The position numbers were made by a program, and so were the translations under genes. 64,000 nt of DNA from Candidatus Accumulibacter cognatus. Lineage in GTDB: Bacteria > Pseudomonadota > Gammaproteobacteria > Burkholderiales > Rhodocyclaceae. Below the pieces are notes generated by a model. It did not search any database. It was given only the letters and a program-made list of their open reading frames with translations, and was not told the DNA's origin. Location of the stretch: the NCBI GenBank assembly GCA_013414765.1, contig CP058708.1:124001-188000 (forward strand). Direction: 5' to 3'. The stretch's first letter is position 1. Each line of letters opens with the position of its first letter. Below, in pieces: positions 54,599 to 63,496 of this stretch.

Positions 54599-55351
54599 AT
54601 GAAGGGTTTCTTGAATCTGCTGGCGAAAGCAAAGCTTATCGAGCTGTCGGAAGATGAGCGTCTGGCGGCGTCAGCGGAGCCACCGCAGGAGGCTCTGGCG
54701 GCCAGGCCCGAGACGCGTGCCGAGGCGCCTGTATTGCCCCGGCTGTGCGAGCAAGCCTCCGAGGAACCGAAGACCATGCCAGCCGCCAGTGCGCTGCCCT
54801 CGCTCGCGGAGGCCTGCCCGGACCTGGATGGCGATGCCCTGGAAGGCCATGCCTTCGAAGACATTTTCGCGGCTGCCCAAGTGCCTGCCTCGCCATATCC
54901 GGCCGAAAAGCTGCTGCGCCTTCTCGACGGCCTGCGCGCCATGGATGCGGGAACCCGCAAGATGGCGGTGCTGGCGATGGATGCGGCCGATGACAACTGG
55001 CAGATCAGCGATTGCCTGAGCGACGCCGATCTCAAGATCGCCGCGCTGGAAGATCACAAGCGGCAATTGGCCGCGCAGTTGCAGGAGCGCGAGCGGCAGT
55101 CCACCGAACTCGTCGATCAGATCAGGCGGGTCCTCGACGAGGGAACGGCAGCGATCCGTAAACAGATCACCGAACTCGAACAGTTGCTGGAACGTGAAGT
55201 GACCCGTGCGGCGCAGGAAACAACCAGCGTCGAAGCGGGCCTGCGCGTAGCGCGGGAGTCCGCTGCGCGCGAGACGCGCCGCGTCGATGCCGAAATTGAT
55301 CGCCTGCGTGAAATCCCGACGATTTTCAGGGCGCCCGGCGCCGCCCACTGA
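54599..55351 (+). CDS. Coiled-coil protein of unknown function, first gene of the envelope module
   Basis: The 250-residue product has no signal peptide or membrane helix, so it should be cytoplasmic. It opens MKGFLNLLAKAKLIELSEDE, then has a proline/alanine-rich stretch (about 25-95), a short helical domain (EKLLRLLDGLRAMDAGTRKM) and a long coiled coil to the C-terminus (QLQERERQSTELVDQIRRVL and following heptads). I do not recognise the family. It is followed 24 nt later by the substrate-binding-OmpA gene. A coiled-coil partner for the PspA-like protein or the AAA+ ATPase encoded downstream is a reasonable guess. Confidence 0.7.
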   Translation: MKGFLNLLAKAKLIELSEDERLAASAEPPQEALAARPETRAEAPVLPRLCEQASEEPKTMPAASALPSLAEACPDLDGDALEGHAFEDIFAAAQVPASPYPAEKLLRLLDGLRAMDAGTRKMAVLAMDAADDNWQISDCLSDADLKIAALEDHKRQLAAQLQERERQSTELVDQIRRVLDEGTAAIRKQITELEQLLEREVTRAAQETTSVEAGLRVARESAARETRRVDAEIDRLREIPTIFRAPGAAH

Positions 55352-55375
55352 CATTCCCAGCAAGGAGAACAACAC

Positions 55376-57078
55376 ATGGCTCAACTGACACCGCTGGCCA
55401 AGGGACTGATCACCGTCGTCGTTCTTGGCGTTGCCGGTTCTCTGGCCTGGAACTTCGGGCTCAAGGAGCGTTTCACCAGTGGCGAGGCGGCGCCTGCGAA
55501 GCCGACGGCGGCAGCGCCCGCGCCCACGCCAACGCCTGGAGCGACCACCAGCAAGTCGACGCCGCCGGCCAGGGTAACGACGGCCGAAGACCGGAACGCG
55601 CCACTCGGCAGCGCCGCCAACCCCCTCAAGGTCAGCCTGGTCAGTTTTCACGGCTATGCCCCGGCGCTGGTCGCCAATGGCAACGACCTGAATACCCAGC
55701 CGGGTTCGCTTTACGGCAGGGAAGGAATCCATGTCCGCTTCGTGATCCAGGACGACATTCCGACGCTGGCCACCATCTTTGAATCCGGCGCCGCGCAGTG
55801 CGCCTGGCGAACCTCGGATTTCTGGGCGCAGGAACAACCTAACCTGCGCAACGCCGGCCTCGATGGCAAGGCGGTGATGATCGTTGACAACACCCAGGGC
55901 GGAGATGCGGTCATCGCTCGCGATGCGGCGGTCAAGGCGGTCGAAGACCTGGCCGGTCGGTCGGTCGCGCTGCTGCAGTTCACACCCTCGCACGGCATGC
56001 TGATCGACGCCATCGACAATTCATCGCTGACCGCGCGCAAAAAGGACAGCATCAAAATGGTGTTCATCAACGCCGAGGAAGGCACTGCCGGCGTGCGCGC
56101 GGCGCTCGAGTCCGGTGCTGTCGACGCGGCTGTGCTATGGGACCCTGATCTGGCTCTTGCCCTGCGCAACGTCAAGGGAGCGCATGTCGTCTATTCGACC
56201 CGAACGGCGACCAACCTGATCTTTGACGTGATGGTCTGCGACGCGCGTCTGCTGGCCAGGCCGGAAGGACAGGCGGTGGTGCAGAAATTCGTTGCCGGCT
56301 GGATGGCGGGCGTGCAGACGGCACGAGCCAACCCTGACAACGCTGTCGAAGCGCTGGTCAGGACACAGGAGTTCTTCAAGTTGCTGGCCGACAAGGAAGG
56401 CCGGCCGTTCGTCAAGGCCCTGTTTTCCAACCTGGTCTGGACCGACGTCGAGGACAACGCGCGCATTCTCGGACTAGCCGGCGGGACCAATCATTACGAG
56501 CGGGTCTACAAGCGCTTCGACGAGATCTATCGCAAGGCGGGGGCGCTGGCCAATCCCAAATCACCGGTGATCGCGCCGCAGGACAGCTTCGACTATCGCT
56601 ACATCAAGGCCCTGCTCGGGCAGAACAAGGCGGCGGCAGAGGCCGCAGCCAGGCCACAGACGACATTCACCCAGGCAGCACAGAAGGAAGCGACACAGCA
56701 GGAGGCGATGGTAACCAAGCCGGTGACCGTGGGTTTCGCCTCGGGGAGCGCAGAATTGACCAAGCGCGCGCAAAAAACGGTCGACACCGAGATGGTGCCG
56801 TTCATCGAGAACAACGGCAAGGCATACTTCGAGGTCAGCGGCAATTCGGATGCGACCGGTGCCCGCGAGCTCAATCTTCGCCTGTCGGCTGCGCGCGCGC
56901 GGTCGTTGACTATCTGGTGACACAATGGGAATTTCCGCGCGAGCGTTTCAAGATCGTTGGCAACGGCCCGGATCGGCCGTTGTGCGTCGAGGCCAACGCC
57001 GCCAATGAAGGGCTCTCGATCGAGGAATGCCGGGCGCTGAACCGGACGACGCGGGTCGCCGTTTTCGGCGGCCGCTGA
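55376..57078 (+). CDS. Membrane-anchored substrate-binding protein fused to an OmpA domain, with a frameshift near the 3' end
   Basis: An N-terminal anchor helix (GLITVVVLGVAGSLAWNFGL) is followed by a Pro/Ala/Thr-rich linker and a NMT1/TauA-like binding domain (LKVSLVSFHGYAPALVANGN, GTAGVRAALESGAVDAAVLW). From about residue 440 an OmpA peptidoglycan-binding domain begins (VGFASGSAELTKRAQKTVDT, SGNSDATGARELNLRLSAAR). The frame then breaks: after the GC repeat at 56890-56900 it stops at 56920. A different frame continues VVDYLVTQWEFPRERFKIVG, NGPDRPLCVEANAANEGLSI and ends at 57078, exactly the rest of an OmpA domain. A GC-dinucleotide slip, either real or a sequencing error, explains it. The protein would tie the ABC system to the cell wall. 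Confidence 0.8.
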
Positions 57079-57097
57079 CCCGCATGGCCAGGCGCGC

Positions 57098-57895
57098 ATG
57101 AGCGAATTCTGGAACCCCTACGCGCCGCTCGATGGCCGACAGCGGCAATGGCTCGGCGTCGGCTCGGTGCTGACGCTGTTGCTGGTATGGGGCCTGCTGG
57201 CGGTCTCTGGACTGGTCAGCTCGACCAAACTGCCGGCGCCCTGGGAGGTGGTCACGGCACTGTCTTATCTGAGCTGGCACGAGGGCGACAGCCTGTTGCT
57301 CACCGCGACGCTGTGGTCGGTCGGCCGCTTGCTCGTCGCGGGGGCGCTGGTGATCGCCATCGGCATTCCGATCGGCATCGGCATGGGCGCCGCACCGCGC
57401 GTGAACGCCGCCCTGTCACCGCTGGTCGATCCCTTCCGTTCGGCGCCGGTGGTGGCTCTGCTGCCGATCCTGGTGATGTGGCTGGGCATCGGCGAGACGA
57501 TGAAGATTGCCTTCCTGTTCATCGGCGCCGTGGTCTATCTGATTCCAATGGTCCGTGACGCGATCCAGGCGGTACCGCAGAGCTACTGGATCGGCGCCCG
57601 CGACCTTGGCGCGACGCCCTGGGAATGCATCCACCGTGCGGTGATTCCGATGGCCATGCCGCGCATCGCCGATGCCGTGATCGTCGCCTTCTCGGTGATG
57701 TGGACCTACATCACCGTCGCCGAATACGTCAATGCACGCCAGGGCCTCGGGCAGTTGATCCAGAATGCCCGGCGCTTCAGCGCCTGGGATCAGGTCTTTG
57801 CCGGCATCATCGTGATCATCGCGCTGGCGCTGGCCACCTATCAGTTCATGGTCTGGCTGAAGCGCCGTCTGTATCCCTGGGAAACGCAGCAGTGA
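57098..57895 (+). CDS. ABC transporter permease of the SsuC/TauC type
   Basis: The 265-residue integral membrane protein has six or so helices and the typical permease features VDPFRSAPVVALLPILVMWL and the EAA-type loop SYWIGARDLGATPWECIHRA. It ends WLKRRLYPWETQQ, as in nitrate/sulfonate/taurine permeases. It belongs with the binding protein just upstream and the ATPase that overlaps its stop. What the complex moves is unknown: an import substrate of the usual kind, or use of the fold for signalling, cannot be told apart by sequence. Confidence 0.88.
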   Translation: MSEFWNPYAPLDGRQRQWLGVGSVLTLLLVWGLLAVSGLVSSTKLPAPWEVVTALSYLSWHEGDSLLLTATLWSVGRLLVAGALVIAIGIPIGIGMGAAPRVNAALSPLVDPFRSAPVVALLPILVMWLGIGETMKIAFLFIGAVVYLIPMVRDAIQAVPQSYWIGARDLGATPWECIHRAVIPMAMPRIADAVIVAFSVMWTYITVAEYVNARQGLGQLIQNARRFSAWDQVFAGIIVIIALALATYQFMVWLKRRLYPWETQQ

Positions 57896-58740
57896 CCGTG
57901 GCCAAGCCAGCGGCAGCCAGGCCGCCGTCGGTGGTCGTCCGGGACCTCGTGCAGGAATATCCGGCGCCCGGCGGCGGCGTGACGCGGGTCATCGACCAAA
58001 TCTCGCTGAGCTTCGATCAACCGGGCATCAGTATGCTGCTCGGACCCTCGGGCTGCGGCAAGAGCACCCTGCTGCACATGCTCGGCGGGGTGCGGCCGAT
58101 GGGTATCGAAACGCCGACGGCGGGCAAGGTCCTGATCGATGGGGTCGAGTGCAACGGCCCGCACGACGATGCGGTGATGGTCTTTCAGCGCTACGCCAAT
58201 CGGCCGGATCTGACGGTGTTCGACAACGTCGCCTTCCCGTTCCGGCTCCATCTCTGGAAAGCACGGGTACCGGAAGCCGAGTGGCGTCAGCGCGTGGCCG
58301 ACATCCTCAAGGCGGTCGGACTCGCGGACAAGCTCAAGCTGCGGCCGGCGCAGCTCTCCGGCGGCCAGAACCAGCGCGTTGCGCTGGCGCGCGCACTCGT
58401 CCTGCGGCCGCGCATCCTGCTGATGGACGAGCCTTTCGGGGCGCTCGACGCGCAGACGCGCGAGGAAATGCAGCAATTGTTGATCGAGTTGTATCAGTCC
58501 TGGCCGTGCCTGGTAGTCTTCGTGACGCACGATGTCACCGAAGCGCTGGTACTCGGCGACCGCGTCATCGTCCTGTCCGCACAGCCGGCGCGCGTTGCCG
58601 ATGATTTCGTGATCAGCGAAGCACGGCCGCGCTCGGCCACCTGGCAGCGCTCGCGCGAGGCGCAGGCGCTCGAAGAGCGCATTCTCAGGCAACTGCACCA
58701 GGCCAGTCCCGGCCGGGGCCAGGTGCGGGTGACGGTGTAG
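57892..58740 (+). CDS. ABC transporter ATPase of the SsuB/TauB type
   Basis: This ATPase of about 282 residues has Walker A LLGPSGCGKSTLLHMLGGVR, Q-loop in AVMVFQRYANRPDLTVF, signature AQLSGGQNQRVALARALVLR, Walker B ILLMDEPFGALDAQTREEMQ and the switch His in VFVTHDVTEALVLGD. All catalytic residues are present. The GTG at 57892 overlaps the permease stop; a GTG two codons later is an alternative. The 2-nt gap to the next gene shows it belongs to the same unit. Confidence 0.9.
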   Translation: MTVAKPAAARPPSVVVRDLVQEYPAPGGGVTRVIDQISLSFDQPGISMLLGPSGCGKSTLLHMLGGVRPMGIETPTAGKVLIDGVECNGPHDDAVMVFQRYANRPDLTVFDNVAFPFRLHLWKARVPEAEWRQRVADILKAVGLADKLKLRPAQLSGGQNQRVALARALVLRPRILLMDEPFGALDAQTREEMQQLLIELYQSWPCLVVFVTHDVTEALVLGDRVIVLSAQPARVADDFVISEARPRSATWQRSREAQALEERILRQLHQASPGRGQVRVTV

Positions 58741-58742
58741 CC

Positions 58743-59630
58743 ATGGCCGAGGCGAAACCCTCCTACGTCCGGGAGGTTCTGACCAGTCAGACCAATCTCT
58801 ACGCCTTTCTCGGTTCGCTGGCAGTCGGAGCATTGCTCTCGATCCCCTTCGGTTTCGCGGTCGGTGCGGTGCCGCTGATCGCTTTTGCCGCCGGCGACAT
58901 CCTCGCCGCGCTGCACATCCCGTCCTTGCCGACCTTTCGGGAAAAGGTCGATCGGCGCTGGCGGGCGAACGTCCGTCAGACCTCGCGCGAGCAGTTGATG
59001 ACCGAAATTCAGAAGCGCTCGGGCAAGCGTCCGCTTCCCGAACCCACCTTGCGTACCTATCAGCGCATGTATGAACGCGTACAGTCGCTCTATCAGCGAG
59101 CCGACAGCGGTCATGGCCGGCTCGCCTGGCGTGATGTCGAACAGCTCGACGAGGTGACGCTCGAATACCTGGCGATGTGGCTGGCGCTCCTGGTCATGAA
59201 CGACCGCGCCGAGTCGGTCAATCTGCGCGAGGTCGAACAGCAGGTGGCGGCGCTGGACAGGGAACTCGCCACCCCCCGTCCCGGCACCGACCTGCGGCAG
59301 TTGCAGAAGGCACGCACCGATTACCTGGCGATCATCGAGCGGCACCACCGCATGCTCAGTCGCCGGCGGGCGATCGAGGCGGCGATGCTGTCGATGCCTG
59401 ACCAGCTCGACGAGATTTATCAGACGATCATGACGCTGCCGGTCAGCGAAGACGTCGGCACGCGGCTCGAAGAGGCGATCGGCAAGCTGCGCCTGCAGGA
59501 AGACATCGAGGCAGATCTCGCGAACGATCTCGCCGAAGCCTTGCCGGGCGTGGCGATGCCGACCTCGACTGCGGCGGCGGCACGGCAGCGGCACCTGGTC
59601 GCGGTCGGCGGTCGCAGGCGCGTCGGTTAA
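58743..59630 (+). CDS. Membrane-hairpin and coiled-coil protein of unknown function
   Basis: The 295-residue product has two hydrophobic segments near its N-terminus (AFLGSLAVGALLSIPFGFAV and PLIAFAAGDILAALHI, about residues 21-58) that could form a membrane hairpin. The rest is hydrophilic and helical, with coiled-coil-like stretches (VNLREVEQQVAALDRELATP, EDIEADLANDLAEALPG). No catalytic motif is visible and I do not recognise the family. It is wedged between the ABC ATPase and the PspA-like gene, so it may link the transporter part to the PspA part of the module. Confidence 0.75.
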   Translation: MAEAKPSYVREVLTSQTNLYAFLGSLAVGALLSIPFGFAVGAVPLIAFAAGDILAALHIPSLPTFREKVDRRWRANVRQTSREQLMTEIQKRSGKRPLPEPTLRTYQRMYERVQSLYQRADSGHGRLAWRDVEQLDEVTLEYLAMWLALLVMNDRAESVNLREVEQQVAALDRELATPRPGTDLRQLQKARTDYLAIIERHHRMLSRRRAIEAAMLSMPDQLDEIYQTIMTLPVSEDVGTRLEEAIGKLRLQEDIEADLANDLAEALPGVAMPTSTAAAARQRHLVAVGGRRRVG

Positions 59631-59634
59631 TGTA

Positions 59635-59658
59635 AAAGTCGCGTCAGCGACTCACGAA
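59635..59658 (+). repeat. Copy 3 of the 24-bp dispersed repeat
   Basis: Identical to the reverse complement of 5935-5958. It lies inside the operon, directly before the ribosome-binding site of the PspA-like gene, where its 6-bp stem (AGTCGC/GCGACT) could influence translation or mRNA decay. Confidence 0.75.
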
Positions 59659-59670
59659 AGGAAGAAAGCG

Positions 59671-60381
59671 ATGGCTGACATCAATTTTGTCGGACGCCTG
59701 TCCAACCTCTGGTCGGGCTTTGTTTCGCTGTGGATCACCGATGTGGAAAAGCGTCATCCCGAGATCGCTTACCAGAATGCCATCGACTCGATGATCGAGA
59801 AATACGGCAGGCTGAAGAGCGCCACCGCTGCGATCATGCGTCGGCGAGAGGAGATCTCGGCACGACTGGAGAAAGAGCGCAGCGAACTCGCGGCGATCTC
59901 GGCCGACCTCAACGCCGCGCTCGCCACTGGCCAGGACGAACTCGGCATCGTGCTGATCCAGAAAAAGAACGCCCTCGAGGCCAGCACCAAGGTGCTCGAC
60001 CAGGAAATGGAACAGGCCAGCACTGACGCACAAGAGGCAAAGGATTCGCTGATCCAGGTCAAGGCCGAAATTCAGAAGCTCAAGGATGAGAAGGATCGCA
60101 TGCTGGCGCAGATGCACAGCGCGCAGGCGCGGCTGAAGATTCAGAACCAGCTCGACGGCCTGTCGGTCGATGCCGAAGTGCGGGCGCTCGACAACGTCCG
60201 CGAACACATCAGGAATACCGTTGCCGAAGCCAAGATGGGCAGCGAGCTGCGCGATTCCGATCTCGACGTCAAGCTCGCGCGGCTGCGGCAGAGCAGCGGT
60301 GCAATCACCGCCCGCCAGCAGCTCGAGGAAATGAAACGCGCGCGCAGCGTTCAGACCGATACCACCGGCAAGTCGATGTGA
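59671..60381 (+). CDS. PspA/IM30 (Vipp1)-like membrane-remodelling protein
   Basis: PspA/IM30 proteins are ESCRT-III-like helical proteins that coat and repair the inner membrane. The 236-residue product is almost all helix: an N-terminal amphipathic segment, then [60 protein letters not shown] and [20 protein letters not shown], which match the long hairpin of the family. The length is normal for PspA (222 in E. coli). AAGGAAG precedes the ATG. No PspF, PspB or PspC is encoded here; an AAA+ ATPase of another type follows. Confidence 0.82.
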   Translation: MADINFVGRLSNLWSGFVSLWITDVEKRHPEIAYQNAIDSMIEKYGRLKSATAAIMRRREEISARLEKERSELAAISADLNAALATGQDELGIVLIQKKNALEASTKVLDQEMEQASTDAQEAKDSLIQVKAEIQKLKDEKDRMLAQMHSAQARLKIQNQLDGLSVDAEVRALDNVREHIRNTVAEAKMGSELRDSDLDVKLARLRQSSGAITARQQLEEMKRARSVQTDTTGKSM

Positions 60382-60454
60382 TGCGCGATGTGATGCGCAA
60401 GGTGATACACACGGCCATGCGCGACCGCAGGCGCTGCCCTGCCCGCGTCCCGGC

Positions 60455-62347
60455 ATGAGCCCCGGCAGCGACGGCCGGCCAGCCCTGCCCGCCTGGGCCG
60501 AGACGCTACGCCAGAAATACCTGGCCGGCGAAGCCTCGGTATTCGTTCTCTACCGCAACGTTTTCGACCGTTATCGGGTCGGCGAACGCTATTACACGCT
60601 GTTGCCCTTCCTCAGCGAAGTGCTGCTCAAGGACAACAAGCAGCACATCTACGAACTCAGCATCGACCTTGGCGTACGCGTCATTCAGGGCGGCAGCGCT
60701 GAAGAGAAGGCAGAACTCTACCGCCATCTTGAAGGCAAGGGACTCAACGGCATCTTCGAGTCGCTCGAACGGCAGATGCGCGGGCAAGGCTCCAGCGCGC
60801 TCCTGATTCCCTACGCTGGAACCCTTTTCCCTGCCGCCGAACTGCACCAGCTCTCGCTCGAGGAGCGCGGTGCGTTCACGGCCCTGCATCGCTGGTCGCT
60901 GGATGAACAGTTTGCCAATCGCGACAACGTCGTCATCCTGGTCAGCGAATCGCTGGCCGACCTGAGCCCGGCGCTGCTGACGCATCCACGCGTGTTGGCG
61001 ATCGCGCTGCCGATGCCCGATCGGGCCGATCGGCATGCGGCGATCCGGCACTACTCACCAGGCATGCCGGCAGCCGAGGCCGAGCTACTCGCCGACCACA
61101 CCGCCGGCCTGCGCCTGATTCAACTGGCCAGCATCGTCGCCAGCGAAGCGCCGCAAGGGATGAGCCAGACGCAGCGGCGGACGCTGATTGCCAGCCTGCT
61201 GCAGGGTAGCCCGCAAGCCGCCGAGCGTGCCGAAAAACTGGCCGCGATCACCGCCGGCATGACGCCCGCCGAAATCCGCCAGATCGTCGACCCAACGCGC
61301 GCGCTGCCCGAAAGCGGCGATCCTGCGGGCGAAATGATGGCCTTGGTACGCCAGCGCAAACGCGAATTGATCGAAAAGGAATGCGCCGGCCTGATCGAAT
61401 TCATCGATCCACGGCATGGCCTGGAAAGCGTCGGCGGCAATGAACCGATCAAGAGCGAATTGCTTGACATCGCGCGCCTGATCCAGGGCGGCGAGCGCGC
61501 ACGCGCACCGATGGGCCTGCTCGCAGTGGGGCCGATGGGCTCCGGCAAAACCTTCGTGATCAAGGCCTTTCTCAAGGAGGCGGGACTTTCCGGAATCGCC
61601 CTGAAAAACTTCCGATCGAAATGGGTCGGATCGACGGAGGCCAACCTCGACCGCGTTTTGGCAACCGTCAAGGCGATGGGACCGATCGCGCTGCTCATCG
61701 ACGAAGGCGACCGCAGCTTCGGCCGGCAAGGTGACGATGCCGACGGCGGCACCAGTTCGCGGGTCATTGCCCGACTCAAGGAATTCATGTCCGATCCCGA
61801 GAATCGCGGCCAGGTCCTGTTCATCCTGCTGACCAACCGCCCCGACAAGCTGGATACCGACATCAAGCGCCCCGGCCGCCTCGACCGTAAAATCCCCTTT
61901 TTCTACGCCGAGACCGCGGCCGAACGTGCCGCCGTCATGGGCGCCGTTTTCGAGCGCTACCGGGTGCCCGTCGATTTCCCGGAAGCGCACCTGCTGGCCG
62001 CCTGCGAGGGGCTCGAAGGCTATTCCAATGCCGACCTGGAAGCCCTTGCCCTGCTCGCCGCCGAGTTCGCCGAGCGAGCGCAGCGGATCGATTCGCCCCT
62101 TCCTTCGCCCCCCGATGCGCGCGTACGAACCGGCGCCGCGGCTACCCCGGCCGTCAGCCGGGAGGTCCTCGCGCGCGCCATCGAGGACTTCATGCCACCG
62201 CAGGAAACGGCCATGGTGGGCTACATGGAAATGCTCGCGGTGGCCGAAACCTCGCGGCGCTCGCTGTTGCCGCAACGCTTCCGGTCGCTGTCCGCGCGCG
62301 AGGTGCAGGAACGACTCGCCGAACTGCGGCGTCAGATCCAACCTTGA
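60455..62347 (+). CDS. Two-part AAA+ ATPase (Ycf46-like) associated with PspA and TerB genes
   Basis: The 630-residue protein has an N-terminal AAA-like half (about residues 20-290) without Walker motifs ([40 protein letters not shown]) and a C-terminal active half. The latter has Walker A GPMGSGKT at residues 359-366, Walker B ALLIDEGD with Asp416-Glu417, sensor 1 [13 protein letters not shown] and arginine-finger segment [11 protein letters not shown] degenerate first and active second domain is the layout of Ycf46-type ATPases. It lies 73 nt after the PspA-like gene and 10 nt before the TerB-like gene. It may remodel PspA assemblies. Confidence 0.85.
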   Translation: MSPGSDGRPALPAWAETLRQKYLAGEASVFVLYRNVFDRYRVGERYYTLLPFLSEVLLKDNKQHIYELSIDLGVRVIQGGSAEEKAELYRHLEGKGLNGIFESLERQMRGQGSSALLIPYAGTLFPAAELHQLSLEERGAFTALHRWSLDEQFANRDNVVILVSESLADLSPALLTHPRVLAIALPMPDRADRHAAIRHYSPGMPAAEAELLADHTAGLRLIQLASIVASEAPQGMSQTQRRTLIASLLQGSPQAAERAEKLAAITAGMTPAEIRQIVDPTRALPESGDPAGEMMALVRQRKRELIEKECAGLIEFIDPRHGLESVGGNEPIKSELLDIARLIQGGERARAPMGLLAVGPMGSGKTFVIKAFLKEAGLSGIALKNFRSKWVGSTEANLDRVLATVKAMGPIALLIDEGDRSFGRQGDDADGGTSSRVIARLKEFMSDPENRGQVLFILLTNRPDKLDTDIKRPGRLDRKIPFFYAETAAERAAVMGAVFERYRVPVDFPEAHLLAACEGLEGYSNADLEALALLAAEFAERAQRIDSPLPSPPDARVRTGAAATPAVSREVLARAIEDFMPPQETAMVGYMEMLAVAETSRRSLLPQRFRSLSAREVQERLAELRRQIQP

Positions 62348-62357
62348 AGGAGTTCGT

Positions 62358-62810
62358 ATGTTCCCCCTGCTCGAAAACGTATCCCTCGATGCCGGCCAGA
62401 GCATCGCCGCGACCCGCCTGCTGTTGCGCATCGCGCATGTCGATGGCGTCAGGACCGCCGAGGAAGTGGCCCTGATTCGCTGGTTCCATGACAGCGGTTG
62501 CGACGACCGCGTCGACTGGCCGGCATTCGACAGCCTGCAAGCGACCGGACAGACGGGTGAATTCGCCGGCATCTTCAGCGAGGCGGCGGAGCGCGACCTG
62601 GTGATTGCCACCTGTCTGATGGTCGCCTATGCCGACGGCGCGCTGACTACCGATGAACTGGCAGCAGTGCGCGGCGTGGCCGAGGAAATCGGCATGCCGC
62701 CAGCGCGCGTGGATGAACTGCTGGCGCTGGTCAAGGACTACATCCTCTCGCAACTGGCCAGCCTGCCCGACGCTGGCTCGGTGGCGGTCGTGGCGCGCGA
62801 ACTCGGCTGA
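62358..62810 (+). CDS. TerB-like protein
   Basis: The 150-residue helical protein follows the TerB (tellurite-resistance B) pattern of two similar halves, with acidic metal-binding-type turns: LLLRIAHVDGVRTAEEVALI and CLMVAYADGALTTDELAAVR. TerB domains are small all-helical modules found with membrane-stress and Ter systems and are thought to sense or bind divalent cations. AAGGAG precedes the ATG by 9 nt. It closes the compact part of the array; a gap of about 240 nt follows before nfeD. Confidence 0.8.
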   Translation: MFPLLENVSLDAGQSIAATRLLLRIAHVDGVRTAEEVALIRWFHDSGCDDRVDWPAFDSLQATGQTGEFAGIFSEAAERDLVIATCLMVAYADGALTTDELAAVRGVAEEIGMPPARVDELLALVKDYILSQLASLPDAGSVAVVARELG

Positions 62811-63049
62811 AGTTTGGCGGAGAGCTTGCGCCTTGCGCCAGTTCACGGGGGAACGCAGGGAACATTCCGAATCGGGTTCCGTCATGCGGTGTTTCCGCAA
62901 AAGGCAGTGATATTCATGCTGTGACTTGCCTGCAGCGGCGTTATGGCGTCTAATCGACCTGTATCCCGGCACGGCTGATCGGTGGTTGCAGGTACTGCGG
63001 CGATGTGCCGCCGCCATCCGGAGCGTACGGACAGAAGGAGAAATGCGCG
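62811..63049. other. Intergenic region before nfeD
   Basis: No gene is visible here. The gap is much longer than those within the array, so nfeD and the SPFH gene may have their own promoter, but no clear boxes were found. AAGGAG lies just before the nfeD start. Confidence 0.4.
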
Positions 63050-63496
63050 ATGTTTTCGCCCGAATGGTGGCACTGGATGGTCCTCGGACTGAGCCTGACG
63101 ATGGCCGAAATGGCCATCCCAGCATTTTTTCTGGTCTGGTTCGGCATCGCGGCAGCAGCCGTCGGCGTCATCCTGCTGGCCGTGCCTGAGCTCTCCTTGG
63201 CCAGCCAGTTCCTGCTCTGGGCGGCGCTCTCGGCAATGCTGGTCGGTCTCTGGTTTCGCTATCTCAAGCCGCGCACAAGGACCGCTGTCGGCACCTCGGC
63301 TGCCAACGTGGGCGGTGAAGTCGGCATCCTGGTCTCTGGAGTCACCCCGGAAACCCGCGCTCAGGTGCGTTTTCAGAAACCGATTCTCGGCGCCGACGTG
63401 TGGGAGTGTTACGCCGATACGGCGATCGGGGCGGGTGAGCGGGTTCGCATCGTCGCGGTTGAAGGCAGTTACATCAAAGTGGAGCAAGCAAGATGA
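63050..63496 (+). CDS. NfeD family membrane protein
   Basis: The 148-residue protein has an N-terminal membrane region (WHWMVLGLSLTMAEMAIPAF and two more helices) and a C-terminal OB-fold domain (GGEVGILVSGVTPETRAQVR, GERVRIVAVEGSYIKVEQ). NfeD proteins are regularly paired with SPFH/stomatin proteins and are believed to help organise membrane microdomains. AAGGAG lies 9 nt upstream of the chosen ATG. The stop overlaps the start of the SPFH gene by 4 nt. Confidence 0.9.
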   Translation: MFSPEWWHWMVLGLSLTMAEMAIPAFFLVWFGIAAAAVGVILLAVPELSLASQFLLWAALSAMLVGLWFRYLKPRTRTAVGTSAANVGGEVGILVSGVTPETRAQVRFQKPILGADVWECYADTAIGAGERVRIVAVEGSYIKVEQAR

